Shown in pieces: positions 51,301 through 56,360 of a DNA stretch of 64,000 nt. The first letter of the stretch is position 1. Each line of letters opens with the position of its first letter. The notes beneath the pieces were generated by a model, which was given only the letters and a program-made list of their open reading frames with translations, did not search any database and had not been told where the DNA came from. Source of the DNA: Heterobilharzia americana (lineage: Eukaryota; Platyhelminthes; Trematoda; Strigeidida; Schistosomatidae); the NCBI GenBank assembly GCA_944470555.2, contig OX104128.1, positions 40,159,920-40,223,919 of the forward strand, given 5' to 3'. The translations under genes and the position numbers were made by a program.

Positions 51301-53701
51301 CCGCTGCAACATCTGAGTATACCTCACTTCAGTTTGCTCCGTTCTGTTGCATATCTGTGAAACGTGACCATTAAAATTAGAGAACACGAAGGTTCAGGTG
51401 TTTGACCACCAATACCCTCGTAGAATGGGTTGTCGTGGTGTCATCATCGTCAGTGAAGCAGAAGTCAGGTGTGCAGTTTTAGGCAGGAAATGAAAGTTAG
51501 TTAATGAGGTTGTGAACCTTCATTGACTGAGTATGTATTGTAAGGCATGTCTAGTCACCGTCTGCCCCGTCCTACAGGGTTAGCTGAATGAAGTTTAAGC
51601 TGAAAATAGGTACGGGGTGATTGTCTCACCTATGTAGGGAAATGCAAACCAGCGGGCTGGGGTCCATATGACAACGGGAGCCAGTGGTTAAAGACTCTCC
51701 GTGATACGGCTCAGACTCGATGTCGGTGACGCAGATGTTGCCACACTTTATCTTCATCTTAACCACCATACCGAATTCAGTATTTTCTCATTCCTCCCTT
51801 CTCTCTTTTACTACTTTATACTACTCTTGATAGATTTTTCTTGCTTTTTTCATCTTACTACTTTGTTACTTGTTGTGCTTGTGAGGTATGACAAATTGGA
51901 CCTCTACGCAGTAATGTCTGGCCCTATGTTGATATCAATGATAATCTGATCAAGCCTTAGGTATCATATAGTTTTTATTGTGCTATGACTGACTGAATAA
52001 TAATAATTGTCACCTAGCTTCTTAAATTTATTTCATTTACTATTTGATGGACATCAATGGAATTTAGAAGAATATTTCCTATTTCATTAGGGTGGTGGTG
52101 TCCACTGTAACTGTTTGGTTAGGCAGACAGGTTGATATTGGATCACTAACCGACTATCTGTTATCCAAGCAAAAAAAAAACCGAAACCCTTCAAACTTCG
52201 ATCCCTACATACTGAAAACTGAACCTGTATAATTACTTGTACGATCTTGGTTCGACTTGAAATTAACCAAATTCAAATCATACAACCCATCCGATACCTT
52301 CAAACGTCAACTGTTCATGTCGATTGTACACATTCACTCACTTTGAAATCTCATTAGATCCATTCACTCCTTTTGTATGCATGTCAATTTATACAATGTA
52401 ATTTTGACGACCATATCCTCGCATTTTTGATTTTACTTTAGGAACGAACTACTGAAGTTATTGCCTTACGTGATAGAATTACCAATGCAGAAGAAAGAGC
52501 AGATATAGCTCAAAGAGAAATTGACAAAGTAAGAGAACGATTGGCTGAAACAGAAAGAGAAGCGAACCGGTTATCTAGAAGTTTATCTGCTGAACGATTT
52601 GAAAAAGAACGTGCTCTATCCGAACTACGATTGAGCAGTTTACCAGCAGGTTATAGACCTTCAGGTTATTCAAGGTATGATATCTTTTCCAAATGAAAAA
52701 AGTCTAGAAGATTTGGTTAATTCTTTTGAGTTGTATAAGTAAAATTGATCAGTCAAAGTAAGAAATAAGCAATATGATTTTATATCCCAGAAAATAGCAT
52801 CCAATTTGTTTTGAAGCATCAAAAATGATTTAAGACAATCAGCAGAGTATCGCTAATTTTAAACTTGTGGGTATTTACCACACTTTAATATACAATTTCT
52901 CCTTATCCTAACAGTTTTTGTTCAATTATATCCCTTTAAAAAGGATAGTTGATTATTCGCGTTTCCACAAAAAGCAAATTTCGCTTCTACACACATCTAT
53001 GCTACCAATTCCCCGTTATTTATACATCCAGTTTATGCTATGAGATAATTCTAACAAGAAGAAGTTAAGTAAATACTAATGTTCAAGCTAACTAAATATT
53101 AGACTGACGAGTAGGACTGGAGTCAGTGAAAAAGATTACGTCGATAAAATAGGTAGGATTAGACTCTCACTAAAGATATGACTGTGAATAGTATTATCCC
53201 CCCCCCAATTTCCTTGTTCTGATGGCGTGTTTGTAGCAAAAGTACGCCTGTTCTGAAAAAATCTTCTATATTCACCCTTAGTTGTCACACTAGTCTGACC
53301 TCTGAGTTACAGGCTAAGTGCATTAATGAGTTCAAACATCCCATTATAGATGAGGATTCAGTTTTTATTCAATCATTCAGAGTTATACCCATCTGTAATG
53401 TAGGTGAATGATATGTAACTGCTGATTTATTATCAAGCTTGCTACTAAGCCATATCTTTTAGTCACAGTTCAAATGGATATGAATTACAAAAAGGAAGCA
53501 AATTGTTACTTGTTGATTGCATTGATATATTTTGTAGGCTTATGAATGCTTGGTGAGAAATTTTTAATAGAATACTTTTGACCTATAAATAATCTCTACT
53601 TCTTTTTTAAAATTCAATCTTACAGTTTAGGAGGAACATATTACCCGGGTACTTCAGTCAGTCGAGATCGTATGCCTTATCAAGAAAGAGATGAGTATTG
53701 A
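9252..53701 (+). CDS. CEP135: CEP135/BLD10-like centriolar coiled-coil protein, 3' part of gene (13 exons, spliced)
   Basis: Joined exons: 9252-9314, 11246-11422, 12007-12207, 16606-16845, 18546-18746, 25129-25347, 35751-35951, 38950-39189, 40032-40337, 44212-44520, 47959-48279, 52442-52674 and 53626-53701. They give 928 in-frame residues and a TGA stop. Every junction has AG and GT; introns are phase 0 except the last (phase 2). The product is almost pure heptad coiled coil rich in E, R, Q and L. Two signatures point to CEP135 rather than rootletin: an early block (N-V-x-x-L-T-x-E-R-D-x-x-x-x-L-Y) followed by a T-Q-T-T stretch, and a C-terminal block (S-A-E-R-F-E-K-E-R-A-L-S-E-L-R) followed by a short Ser/Gly/Tyr/Pro tail. 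Both resemble vertebrate CEP135, a centriole cartwheel and microtubule-wall protein; TSGA10 is the paralogue to exclude. The N-terminal half is not in the window. The part after the first signature is clearly longer than the roughly 550 residues I recall for human CEP135. Confidence 0.85.
9315..11245 (+). other. CEP135 intron 1, no element placed
   Basis: Two ORFs (9487-9702 on -, 9846-10094 on +) lack motifs. The + one is Lys-rich from AAA runs. A short string near 10073 (attggttatttcag) resembles 22750 and 46078, perhaps an undescribed old repeat. Confidence 0.4.
11246..11422 (+). CDS. CEP135: CEP135 exon 2 (59 aa)
   Basis: The acceptor is actccAG and the donor gtaagt; 177 bp, phase 0 at both ends. 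It continues the conserved block: L-Y-A-M, then R-N-T-Q-T-T-Q-T, then A-E-R-D-R-A-L-V-D-L and T-A-E-R-D-S-L. The T-Q-T-T patch followed by a basic and acidic coil with A-L-x-D-L is the part of the protein most like vertebrate CEP135. The in-frame ATG at 11288 is internal, not a start, because coding similarity extends upstream of it to the acceptor. Confidence 0.88.
12007..12207 (+). CDS. CEP135: CEP135 exon 3 (67 aa, coiled coil)
   Basis: The exon lies between tttcAG and gtgagt; 201 bp, phase 0. It is a continuous predicted coiled coil with E-E-R-D at residues 29-32 and a Q-rich stretch (L-Q-Q-R-Q-Q-Q-L) near the end. It has exactly the same length as exons 5 and 7, with E-R-D/E at the same residues (30-32), which suggests exon duplication. 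An antisense LINE tail starts about 120 bp after its donor. Confidence 0.9.
12330..13052 (-). mobile_element. RTE/SR2-like LINE 3' end, copy B (in CEP135 intron 3)
   Basis: Starts at an (ATT)n-type tail next to 'cccttggga'. The - strand reads R-V-T-W-R-R-L-C-E-E-E-M-R and the L-Y-G-S-x-T-W block with a TAA at 12791-12793 replacing Glu. Nearly identical to copies C and D, including the GCCA repeat insertion near 12655-12670. 5'-truncated at about 13052 and antisense to the host gene. Confidence 0.8.
13372..13668 (-). repeat. SM-alpha-like SINE, most complete copy (family 1)
   Basis: On the - strand: leader block ending gggaaattacaagtatcaat, tRNA-like unit with A box TGGCCTAGTAGATAATGC (13506-13523) and B box GGTTTAAGTC (13470-13479), 'cactcactggggtgcag', then the hammerhead CUGACGAG / GUCC-loop / GAAAC / GUC. 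The cleavage triplet and core boxes are intact. Helix II has a G-A closing mismatch and the two core-proximal pairs of helix I are lost. Order and content match the schistosome SM-alpha family. Confidence 0.75.
13700..13920 (+). repeat. SM-alpha-like hammerhead followed by next-unit leader (family 1)
   Basis: 'ctcactggggtgcagacacatccag' leads into CCGAUGAG (one core change), a perfect helix II GUCCCA..UGGGAC, GAAAC and an AUC-like triplet. From about 13800 comes the leader block of the family, ending ggaaaattacaag and tgtcaataaataac. Ribozyme followed by leader is the order expected from a tandem or circularly permuted unit. It is inverted relative to the copy 30 bp to its left. Confidence 0.7.
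13921..15089. other. Intron 3 interior, probably old transposon DNA
   Basis: Precedes a LINE RT fragment and may hold its decayed 5' part, but I cannot align it. The 83-codon - strand ORF at 14434-14685 has no motif. Confidence 0.3.
15090..15560 (+). mobile_element. LINE reverse transcriptase fragment (second LINE family)
   Basis: The + strand reads Y-V-Q-V-S-D-E-L-H-T-F-S-G-I-S-Q-G then L-T-P-P-F-L-F-K-F-V-K-D-M, which is RT motif B (S-G-V-R-Q-G-C-P-L-S-P-F-L-F-N-F-V-I-D) with changes. Further on 'agggtgcgtttcacaccacc' corresponds to the G-M-R-F-A-P-S-K-C-K region. Frames are broken. Same LINE family as 50.96-51.77 kb. Confidence 0.7.
15561..16605. other. Intron 3 end, nothing placed
   Basis: A 79-codon - strand ORF (15613-15852) is unrecognised. 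The stretch 16380-16560 shows short inverted patches around 'gatgcatacagta' but no known element. Confidence 0.3.
16606..16845 (+). CDS. CEP135: CEP135 exon 4 (80 aa, coiled coil)
   Basis: The exon lies between attcAG and gtaatt; 240 bp, phase 0. It is coiled coil throughout, ending L-R-K-E-R-E-E-C-S-R-L-R and then E-E-E-K-V-K-L-Q. Length and many residues match exon 8 in register (L55, R56, E58, R59, L65, R66, E73-K76). Open frame, splice phase and composition all agree. Confidence 0.9.
16846..18545 (+). other. CEP135 intron 4, no element placed
   Basis: Short ORFs at 17464-17673 (-) and 17983-18180 (+) have no motif or splice logic. Confidence 0.4.
18546..18746 (+). CDS. CEP135: CEP135 exon 5 (67 aa, coiled coil)
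   Basis: The exon lies between ttttcAG and gtaagt; 201 bp, phase 0. It carries L-S-E-R-D-R-L-S at residues 28-35, in register with exons 3 and 7. The A/T-rich tail of an antisense LINE begins only about 12-20 bp inside the following intron, so the donor sits unusually close to a transposon end. Confidence 0.9.
18759..21800 (-). mobile_element. RTE/SR2-like LINE, copy C, longest copy (endonuclease and RT)
   Basis: Reading from 21.8 kb downwards: apurinic-type endonuclease pieces (S-R-W-N-G-S-G, Y-A-P-T-N-N-A-D-E-E, then I-L-M-G-G where active elements have M-G-D); an RT start with L-L-K-C-R-K-A-A-G-P-D-G-I-S-P-E-A-L; motif A (F-I-D-F-E-K-A-F-D-S-V-D-R); motif B (G-V-K-Q-S-C-P-L-S); motif C as F-T-D-D at 19622-19611 one frame over; then the W-R-R C terminus and an (AAT)-type tail. 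It has several frameshifts and is 5'-truncated at about 21.8 kb inside the endonuclease. It lies in CEP135 intron 5, antisense, with its tail almost touching the exon 5 donor. Confidence 0.85.
21801..24887. other. Intron 5 remainder, mostly unplaced
   Basis: Apart from a ribozyme remnant at 23.9 kb I see no gene. 'ggctatttcagtagttatcagagtg' near 22755 resembles 46080. The ORFs at 22238 and 23584 (-) are AT-rich noise. Confidence 0.35.
23885..23960 (+). repeat. Decayed SM-alpha hammerhead remnant
   Basis: 'cttactgatgagtgttagtagggacaaaacgc' keeps CUGAUGAG and an AAAACGC in place of GAAACGC at the right distance. Helix II is lost. No tRNA-like part was seen nearby. Confidence 0.35.
24888..25036 (-). 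repeat. tRNA-derived SINE with inverted termini (family 3), cleanest copy
   Basis: Left terminus 'tactgatactgggtgatgat' and right terminus 'atcatcacccagtatcaata' are inverted copies; the arms continue inward as gtgaaaat and atttcatttcaac. Between them on the - strand is a tRNA-like unit with A-box-like 'ttggtagagcaccgggg' and a canonical B box GGTTCGAATCC. The element ends about 95 bp before the exon 6 acceptor. Confidence 0.75.
25129..25347 (+). CDS. CEP135: CEP135 exon 6 (73 aa, coiled coil)
   Basis: The exon lies between ttctcAG and a weak gtgtgt donor; 219 bp, phase 0. It starts L-E-R-E-A-N-E-K-L and ends T-D-N-E-S-L-R. The open frame runs on to about 25434, but composition stops being coiled coil (C, F, M, V rich) right after the chosen donor, which is the only phase-0 GT there. 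A donor two bases later is possible on sequence but would break phase with exon 7. Confidence 0.83.
25695..26640 (+). mobile_element. Penelope-like element fragment: RT motif C to GIY-YIG (frameshifted)
   Basis: From 25705 the frame reads N-M-D-D-T-F-T-V (motif C Y-x-D-D-T with Y lost), a stop, then F-T-Y-E-V-E-N-E-Q, T-V-Y-G-K-P-I-H-S-N-R-Y-L and H-P-I-S-V-K-A-G-L-V-K-C-L-I, all typical of PLE RT thumb and palm. A shift near 26.2 kb leads to Y-R-I-S-C-N-D-Y-G-V-K-Y-T-S-Q-T-R-R, the GIY-YIG nuclease motif (Y-I-G to Y-T-S), and a tail T-P-N-T-C-N-R-N. It is a pseudogene and belongs to a different PLE lineage from the 58.6 kb element. Confidence 0.78.
26641..29494. other. Intron 6, left part, little recognised
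   Basis: Outside the family 4 SINE at 27.5 kb nothing is placed. 26.65-27.1 kb follows the PLE fragment and may be its 3' flank. Confidence 0.3.
27483..27660 (+). repeat. tRNA-like SINE remnant (family 4)
   Basis: 'tagctcaatggttacttctg' is a pol III A-box-like stretch; 'aggacatcagttccct' and 'ggcttcatgcc' recur, inverted, at 36.3-36.5 kb and 0.36-0.5 kb. Non-coding. Confidence 0.5.
29495..30490 (-). mobile_element. RTE/SR2-like LINE 3' end, copy D (in CEP135 intron 6)
   Basis: Nearly identical to copies B and C. The (ATT)-type tail is followed by 'tgtcccttgggttcc'. - strand protein pieces include R-R-L-C-E-E-E-M-R-V-C-G-D-W-W and a TAA at 29956-29958 at the Glu position of Y-G-S-E-T-W. Motif C is F-A-N-D at 30379-30368 (Asp to Asn). 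5'-truncated at about 30490. Antisense to CEP135. Confidence 0.82.
30491..33544. other. Intron 6, middle, nothing recognised
   Basis: AT-rich. ORFs of 60-67 codons on the - strand lack motifs. Confidence 0.35.
33545..33905 (+). mobile_element. LINE 3' end fragment (second LINE family)
   Basis: The + strand reads V-V-N-L-S-R-L-T-W-P-G-H-V-L-C-M-P-S and ends with W-L-R-T-L-C-D-M-A-E-N-R-S-Q-W-R-R-C, a LINE C-terminal domain (W-x-G-H-V-L-R-M-P ... W-R-R-C). It aligns with 51.49-51.77 kb. One frameshift is visible between the two halves. It lies in intron 6 in the sense direction. Confidence 0.72.
33906..35750. other. Intron 6, right part, nothing recognised
   Basis: No repeat or exon placed before the exon 7 acceptor. 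Confidence 0.35.
35751..35951 (+). CDS. CEP135: CEP135 exon 7 (67 aa, coiled coil)
   Basis: The exon lies between ttttcAG and gtaagt; 201 bp, phase 0. It contains L-R-E-R-E-D-L-V at residues 28-35, in register with exons 3 and 5, and ends N-A-E-A-L-R. It follows the longest intron seen (about 10.4 kb). Confidence 0.9.
36335..36500 (-). repeat. tRNA-like SINE (family 4), best copy
   Basis: On the - strand 'ccgaatagctcagtggtaac' is a good tRNA-type A box with 'gcttctgactgcagcac' after it, and 'gggacatcagttcccgt' further on. It matches 27.5 kb, 37.3 kb and 0.4 kb. Confidence 0.55.
36740..37275 (+). mobile_element. Penelope-like element remnant, linker region
   Basis: Parallels 59.68-60.18 kb: an AAT-rich run, 'gttccagtatggaatttcc', 'gttaacaaaaacagtatta', 'gacagctggtgctcat', 'aaacattttataaatgtgcg' and 'gaaaaagaatttgatgaaat'. 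No frame survives; the 70- and 67-codon ORFs here are chance. Confidence 0.55.
37290..37445 (+). repeat. Family 4 SINE remnant
   Basis: Shares 'aggacatcagttccct' and 'gcagggcttcc' with the other family 4 copies. It directly follows the PLE remnant. The pol III boxes are decayed. Confidence 0.4.
37446..38949. other. Intron 7, right part, nothing recognised
   Basis: AT-rich without usable open frames until the exon 8 acceptor. Confidence 0.35.
38950..39189 (+). CDS. CEP135: CEP135 exon 8 (80 aa, coiled coil)
   Basis: The exon lies between aactAG and gtagtt; 240 bp, phase 0. It contains D-W-S-S-R-V-R-L-A-E-D-Q-L at residues 29-41 and L-R-V-E-R-D-D-Y at 55-62, ending with E-E-E-K-Q-N-I-E. It matches exon 4 in length and register, and its W-x2-R-x3-A-E-x2-L pattern recurs in exon 10. 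Confidence 0.88.
39190..40031 (+). other. CEP135 intron 8, nothing recognised
   Basis: 842 bp; no repeat placed. The open frame from 39918 into exon 9 is intronic. Confidence 0.4.
40032..40337 (+). CDS. CEP135: CEP135 exon 9 (102 aa, coiled coil)
   Basis: The exon lies between attcAG and gtacgc; 306 bp, phase 0. Coiled coil with regular heptads (L-S-H-A-E-V-D-L, R-N-A-E-L-T-A-A-R, L-S-E-T-R-R-L-L). The frame stays open upstream to 39918, but that part is not coiled coil and the acceptor sits directly before the ATG, so the ATG is internal. Confidence 0.88.
40545..40860 (+). repeat. SM-alpha-like SINE (family 1), degenerate ribozyme
   Basis: Leader piece 'atatcgaggcgtccatgcag', then a tRNA-like unit with A-box-like 'tggcggataactctccgg' and B-box-like 'ggtcccgggtcccag', then 'catccggctgacgcatccc' and 'gtaaaacgcgtgtcttggat'. 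The core has CUGACGC for CUGACGA and UAAAAC for CGAAAC, so it should be inactive. The GUC site and helix I survive. Confidence 0.7.
40861..42029. other. Intron 9 interior, nothing recognised
   Basis: No long ORF or repeat identified between the family 1 and family 2 SINEs. Confidence 0.35.
42030..42185 (+). repeat. Family 2 ribozyme SINE remnant
   Basis: 'gtgactgctgagcagtctta' followed by 'gtacgaagcagttgctcagtgctg' is a decayed family 2 hammerhead: CUGAGCA core and CGAAGC for CGAAAC. Upstream 'gattcagttctgtagagggtc' corresponds to the B-box part of the body. Confidence 0.5.
42186..44014. other. Intron 9, right part, nothing recognised
   Basis: Five ORFs of 60-67 codons on both strands without motifs. 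Confidence 0.35.
44015..44090 (+). repeat. Family 3 SINE terminus
   Basis: 'gatgactgaaggtgaaacga' followed by 'catccgaattcaaataag' matches the left end and - strand B box of the copies at 2.77 and 24.9 kb. The rest is missing. It lies about 120 bp before the exon 10 acceptor. Confidence 0.45.
44212..44520 (+). CDS. CEP135: CEP135 exon 10 (103 aa, coiled coil)
   Basis: The exon lies between tacgtAG and gttagt; 309 bp, phase 0. It starts D-V-V-D-E-R-D-E-L and contains E-S-W-R-I-R-W-E-T-A-E-N-K-L (residues 49-62) and D-L-S-N-E-R-E-R. The W, R, A-E, L and E-R positions keep the same spacing as in exon 8, a second hint of an internal repeat in the rod. Confidence 0.88.
44521..46849. other. Intron 10, left part, nothing recognised
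   Basis: An 84-codon + strand ORF at 45009-45263 begins after an AAT-rich run and has no recognised motif. A short 'agccctaaccctgacc' at about 45841-45856 is telomere-like only by chance. Confidence 0.35.
46850..47015. repeat. Family 2 SINE, decayed palindromic copy
   Basis: The left arm 'accttggagaactggataag' and 'gtcccagtttgggac' and the right end 'ttactgatatcagttcgtaa' fit the family 2 palindromic layout seen at 62.2 kb. The ribozyme cores are not readable. Confidence 0.45.
47959..48279 (+). CDS. CEP135: CEP135 exon 11 (107 aa, coiled coil)
   Basis: The exon lies between ttttAG and gtgagt; 321 bp, phase 0. It starts S-N-A-T-S-R-S-L-V-E-A-N-E-Q-L and ends Q-K-A-L-S-E-A-Q. The first ATG comes late in the exon, so an ATG-to-stop ORF search misses it. 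Support is the long open frame, heptads, E/Q/R/L composition and exact splice phase with both neighbours. Confidence 0.88.
48570..48745 (-). repeat. Family 2 ribozyme SINE with one core change
   Basis: On the - strand: a B-box-like 'ggttcgatccctggc', then CCACUG, CUGAGGAG, helix II GUUC..GGAC, GGAAU (consensus GAAAC), GUC and CAGUGC. Helix I and the cleavage site are good; the GAAA box is damaged. Confidence 0.6.
48746..50959. other. Intron 11, left part, nothing recognised
   Basis: ORFs of 60-78 codons on both strands, no motif, AT-rich. Confidence 0.35.
50960..51770 (+). mobile_element. LINE fragment: RT thumb to C terminus (second LINE family)
   Basis: The + strand reads F-T-G-I-D-L-I-P-E-R-S-L-V-D-L-E-H-A, the block before and at RT motif C (Y-A-D-D now H-A-V), then R-M-F-G-M-C-F-L-P-P-K-G-E-L-L-L-Q-D. 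Frames break afterwards but 51.49-51.77 kb matches the 3' end at 33.6-33.9 kb (valine/asparagine-leucine block to W-R-R-C). Sense orientation in intron 11. Confidence 0.75.
51771..52441. other. Intron 11 end, nothing recognised
   Basis: Pyrimidine-rich sequence after the LINE fragment, then unplaced DNA up to the exon 12 acceptor. Confidence 0.35.
52442..52674 (+). CDS. CEP135: CEP135 exon 12, conserved C-terminal coil
   Basis: The exon lies between actttAG and gtatga; 233 bp, entering in phase 0 and leaving after two bases of a Ser codon. It carries the diagnostic end of the coil, L-S-A-E-R-F-E-K-E-R-A-L-S-E-L-R, close to the T-E-R-F-E-R-E-R-A-type block before the tail of vertebrate CEP135. 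After it the chain becomes P/G/Y/S-rich and leaves the coiled coil. Confidence 0.9.
52675..53625 (+). other. CEP135 intron 12, nothing recognised
   Basis: 951 bp with a C9 run at about 53201-53208; no element placed. Confidence 0.4.
53626..53701 (+). CDS. CEP135: CEP135 terminal coding exon (C-terminal tail and TGA)
   Basis: The acceptor cttacAG completes the split Ser codon, then S-L-G-G-T-Y-Y-P-G-T-S-V-S-R-D-R and a Q-E-R-D-E-Y end before TGA. A competing AG five bases downstream would shift frame into a non-conserved AT-rich extension and is less likely. The short charged S/Y/P tail fits the disordered C terminus of the family. An AATAAA follows about 245 bp after the stop. Confidence 0.82.
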
Positions 53702-53735
53702 ACAATTAACAATGATACCAAAAAATGACTTCATT

Positions 53736-53760
53736 GATATATATATATATACATATATAT
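53736..53760. repeat. AT-dinucleotide tract in the CEP135 3' UTR
   Basis: Short (AT)n with one interruption, 35 bp after the stop codon. Confidence 0.8.
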
Positions 53761-53943
53761 TCAGATTGTAATTTGAACAGTTCACTGAGTGTTTGCTTTT
53801 CTTCAACCGCTGTTTCCCTTCTATAATTCTTCAAATTTTATTATATTCTGTGTTTGCTTTGAGAAAACATATACAAACCGGATGGAACGATTTTTATGCT
53901 CTTTATGGTTAATCCTTTATATCAGAACCTTGAAATATACGAC

Positions 53944-53949
53944 AATAAA
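53944..53949 (+). terminator. Candidate polyadenylation signal of CEP135
   Basis: AATAAA lies about 245 bp downstream of the TGA, after an AT-dinucleotide tract (53736-53760), and is followed by an A-rich run. It is the first canonical hexamer noticed on this strand after the stop. Confidence 0.5.
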
Positions 53950-54380
53950 AAAAAGTCAAAACATGTCAAAATTATTTCATTTCATCTAATTATTTTGTTG
54001 AATGTAAAACAAATGTAACTCACAAGCAATGATGTAGATGTAATCCACTTTAACAGGTTTAAGAGAAAAATCTTTGGTGGTTTGACCAAAAAGTGGTACT
54101 GATTAGTCTATGTAGTCGTTGACTGACTGTCAGTTTAAAACGTTAGGAAAAATGTAGACTTATTGGACGCGGTTACCTCCACAACTGAAATGGCAAGTTG
54201 GAGACTGTAAATGTCCCTGGTGGAAAAAATTAAATGGCAGTGATAGAGATATGTCCCAGTTTAATCTTCCCTTGAATCTTGTACATTTCATAACCCTATA
54301 CTATGTGATATATTTCCTGAGTTATTTAATATATTCAGTTATGAGGTTTGTGGAGATTTATTAACTGATTTCAAGTTTGA

Positions 54381-54640
54381 ATTCATCATGGACTGACGTC
54401 CCTTGAAAGAATATTGGAAACCTAGGAGCTTTGGACAGCTGTTTCGTCCTAGTATGGGACTCTGTCGAAGCAAGTCGCCAATGAGCGCTAGATTCGGAAA
54501 TATAGACCATTGGATTATGAGCCAGTTGCTTAGTGGTAGCGTGCTGGCTGCAGAACCTGAGACCAATCCCTGGAGGGCTCACAGGTGCGCACTGCTGAGG
54601 AGTCTCATACTATGACGAAACGGCTGTCCAGTGTTATCAT
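54381..54640. repeat. Palindromic family 2 SINE carrying two opposed hammerheads
   Basis: The left arm begins 'attcatcatg' and on the - strand contains GUCC-CAUACUA-GGAC, GAAAC, GUC and CAAAGC with a damaged first core box (CGACAGA). The right arm on the + strand has the intact ribozyme listed separately. Between them on the + strand are A-box-like 'ttgcttagtggtagcgtg' and B-box-like 'gagaccaatccctgg'. It starts about 680 bp after the CEP135 stop. ORFs across it are incidental. Confidence 0.7.
54589..54634 (+). ncRNA. Hammerhead ribozyme, apparently intact (type I layout)
   Basis: Helix I 5' strand GCACUG (54589-54594); core CUGAGGA (54595-54601); helix II GUC (54602-54604) with GAC (54614-54616) around a 9-nt loop; core GAAA (54617-54620); a short helix III A620-U627 and C621-G626 with a GGCU loop; cleavage triplet GUC (54626-54628); helix I 3' strand CAGUGU (54629-54634), with 5 Watson-Crick pairs and one G-U. 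All conserved core positions I can check are present. Helix II is short (3 bp), and the minimal helix III is as known for schistosome hammerheads, so activity is plausible but perhaps weak. Confidence 0.7.
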
Positions 54641-54939
54641 AATGACACCATCAGACTATCGGTAGAACTGATAACTAAGCAAAAAGTGTGCTTTCATTAC
54701 ATATACTTTAAGGATCGCTTAGAATAAAGATACAGGAATATCGATTTCGATATTTTGGTTGATCATCTCATCACATAGATAATCTACTGTTTCCATCAGG
54801 AGCATATTAGTGAATAAAGATCATAAACTGAATATCCTGAACCTTCAAATCTCTAATTCTGTCCAACTTAATGTTCCTGTGTAATGATTGATTGTAGAAT
54901 AAGGAGTTTAATGTATTCAAGGCTATTCAAGTGATTACT

Positions 54940-56360
54940 AAATCCTCATTTGTTAAAAATTTAACATAAACTCTTTACTCGATAAATGCAAGAGATCTTC
55001 AAAAAGACAGGAGCATCATTTTTATTGATGTTTCACGGTCAACCCAAGATAGATATTCCACAACGACCATTAGTTTCACTACTTAGGACACCTTTATACA
55101 ATCGATCGAAGGCACCTCGTCAATGAAATTAAACATCTAGTCAAGTAGAAAAGTGAATTTGTAGACGAAATAAATGATCCAAAGAGAGATGGCAATGAAA
55201 AGATGATATCTTTGCATTCGACTTCACTCTTAACTTTGATCTACGCAAAATTTAGCAAAAGATAGAGTGAATATTCTCATGGAGAACGACTAAAATCTTT
55301 AAAAATATACGGGACTCACTGCTTCAAATCTGAGAGAGTTAATAAATATAAGCACACAACCCAATTGCAGTCCAATGGGAATATTTACAGACACGCAAAA
55401 AGGACATTTAAGGCATTGATGACTGAAACACTGATGCAAAAGCTGAAACCAACAGTCATCTCCTTCAATACACCACATATTTTTCAGTACGTTGACGACA
55501 CTTCCGTAATCCTCACAGGAGATGAAGTAGCAGACCCGTTCAAAATAAATGACTAGACATTTGAAGAGATTTACTTCATAAAGGAAAAGGAAGATAACAA
55601 CAAAATCCTGTTCACAGATGTCCCCAACAGTAGAACACCCAACGAGACGTTGCAAGCTCATACGTATAGCGAAACCACACACAGATCAAATTTGAACTGT
55701 AATAGCAAGTACCCTACAGTTCATAAGAAATGATGTGTAATAACACTATTCTCAAGAGCAAAATGACATTTTGGCACTGAAACACTACGGAAACAGGAAG
55801 AAAAATACTAGTACAGTGTTCTAAGCTAATTAATATCTATATAACTTCATCAAAAGACGACAATCCAATTACTTCAAATCAATAAGCGGGGTACACTTCT
55901 CCACATCAAGGATATTTCAAATACGGTCAAATGATCGCTTCATCCTTTCGGGACTGAAGCGGTACACAGACCAATGAAATCACTACACAGTTTGTTGTGC
56001 AAGTCGAAGGATCCATTGTCAAGGTAAGACAGACAAGTATAATCTAAAACATCAACAGCAAAGACTTTTCAGAACATTAAGTTGACCACTCTAGCCATTG
56101 GATTGCTCAAAGAATTCAGGAACACCAACTAGGAGTAAAGAAATATGATGCAACCTTGGTTTCAATGCTTGTAGACAGTGATGGTCACAATTTTGACTAG
56201 GACAATGTAAAAATCCTCTAAAGAGCAATTTCAAAAGCCCCAAGTGAACTTCTACAAGCATGACATTCCAATGAAAAGTCAATCAACAGACAAGTGAGTA
56301 CAAACTCGACCTACTTAGGAAGAAAACAGCTATTCATCAACCAAGTGTGGATTGTCCAAA
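54940..56360 (+). mobile_element. Penelope-like element, decayed RT plus GIY-YIG
   Basis: Pieces in order on the + strand: I-F-K-K-T-G-A-S-F-L-L-M-F-H-G-Q-P-K-I (RT fingers, Y-G-x-P-K-I-H type) and R-P-L-V-S-L-L; S-L-H-S-T-S-L-L-T (motif A position, Asp lost); Q-Y-V-D-D-T-S-V-I (motif C, about 55485); F-I-K-E-K-E-D-N-N; H-P-T-V-H-type Y-P-T-V-H-K-K; R-P-M-K-S-L-H-S-L-L then K-D-P; and finally H-Q-L-G-V-K-K, V-D-S-D-G-H-N-F-D and S-I-N-R-Q, the C-terminal part of a PLE GIY-YIG domain. Many stops and frameshifts. It begins about 300 bp after the ribozyme SINE. Confidence 0.75.

Noticed and set aside
9252..53701. Rootletin/CROCC as the identity of the coiled-coil gene
   Set aside because: General coiled-coil composition fits, but the L-T-x-E-R-D plus T-Q-T-T block and the E-R-F-E-K-E-R-A C-terminal block followed by a short S/Y/P tail fit CEP135 and not rootletin.
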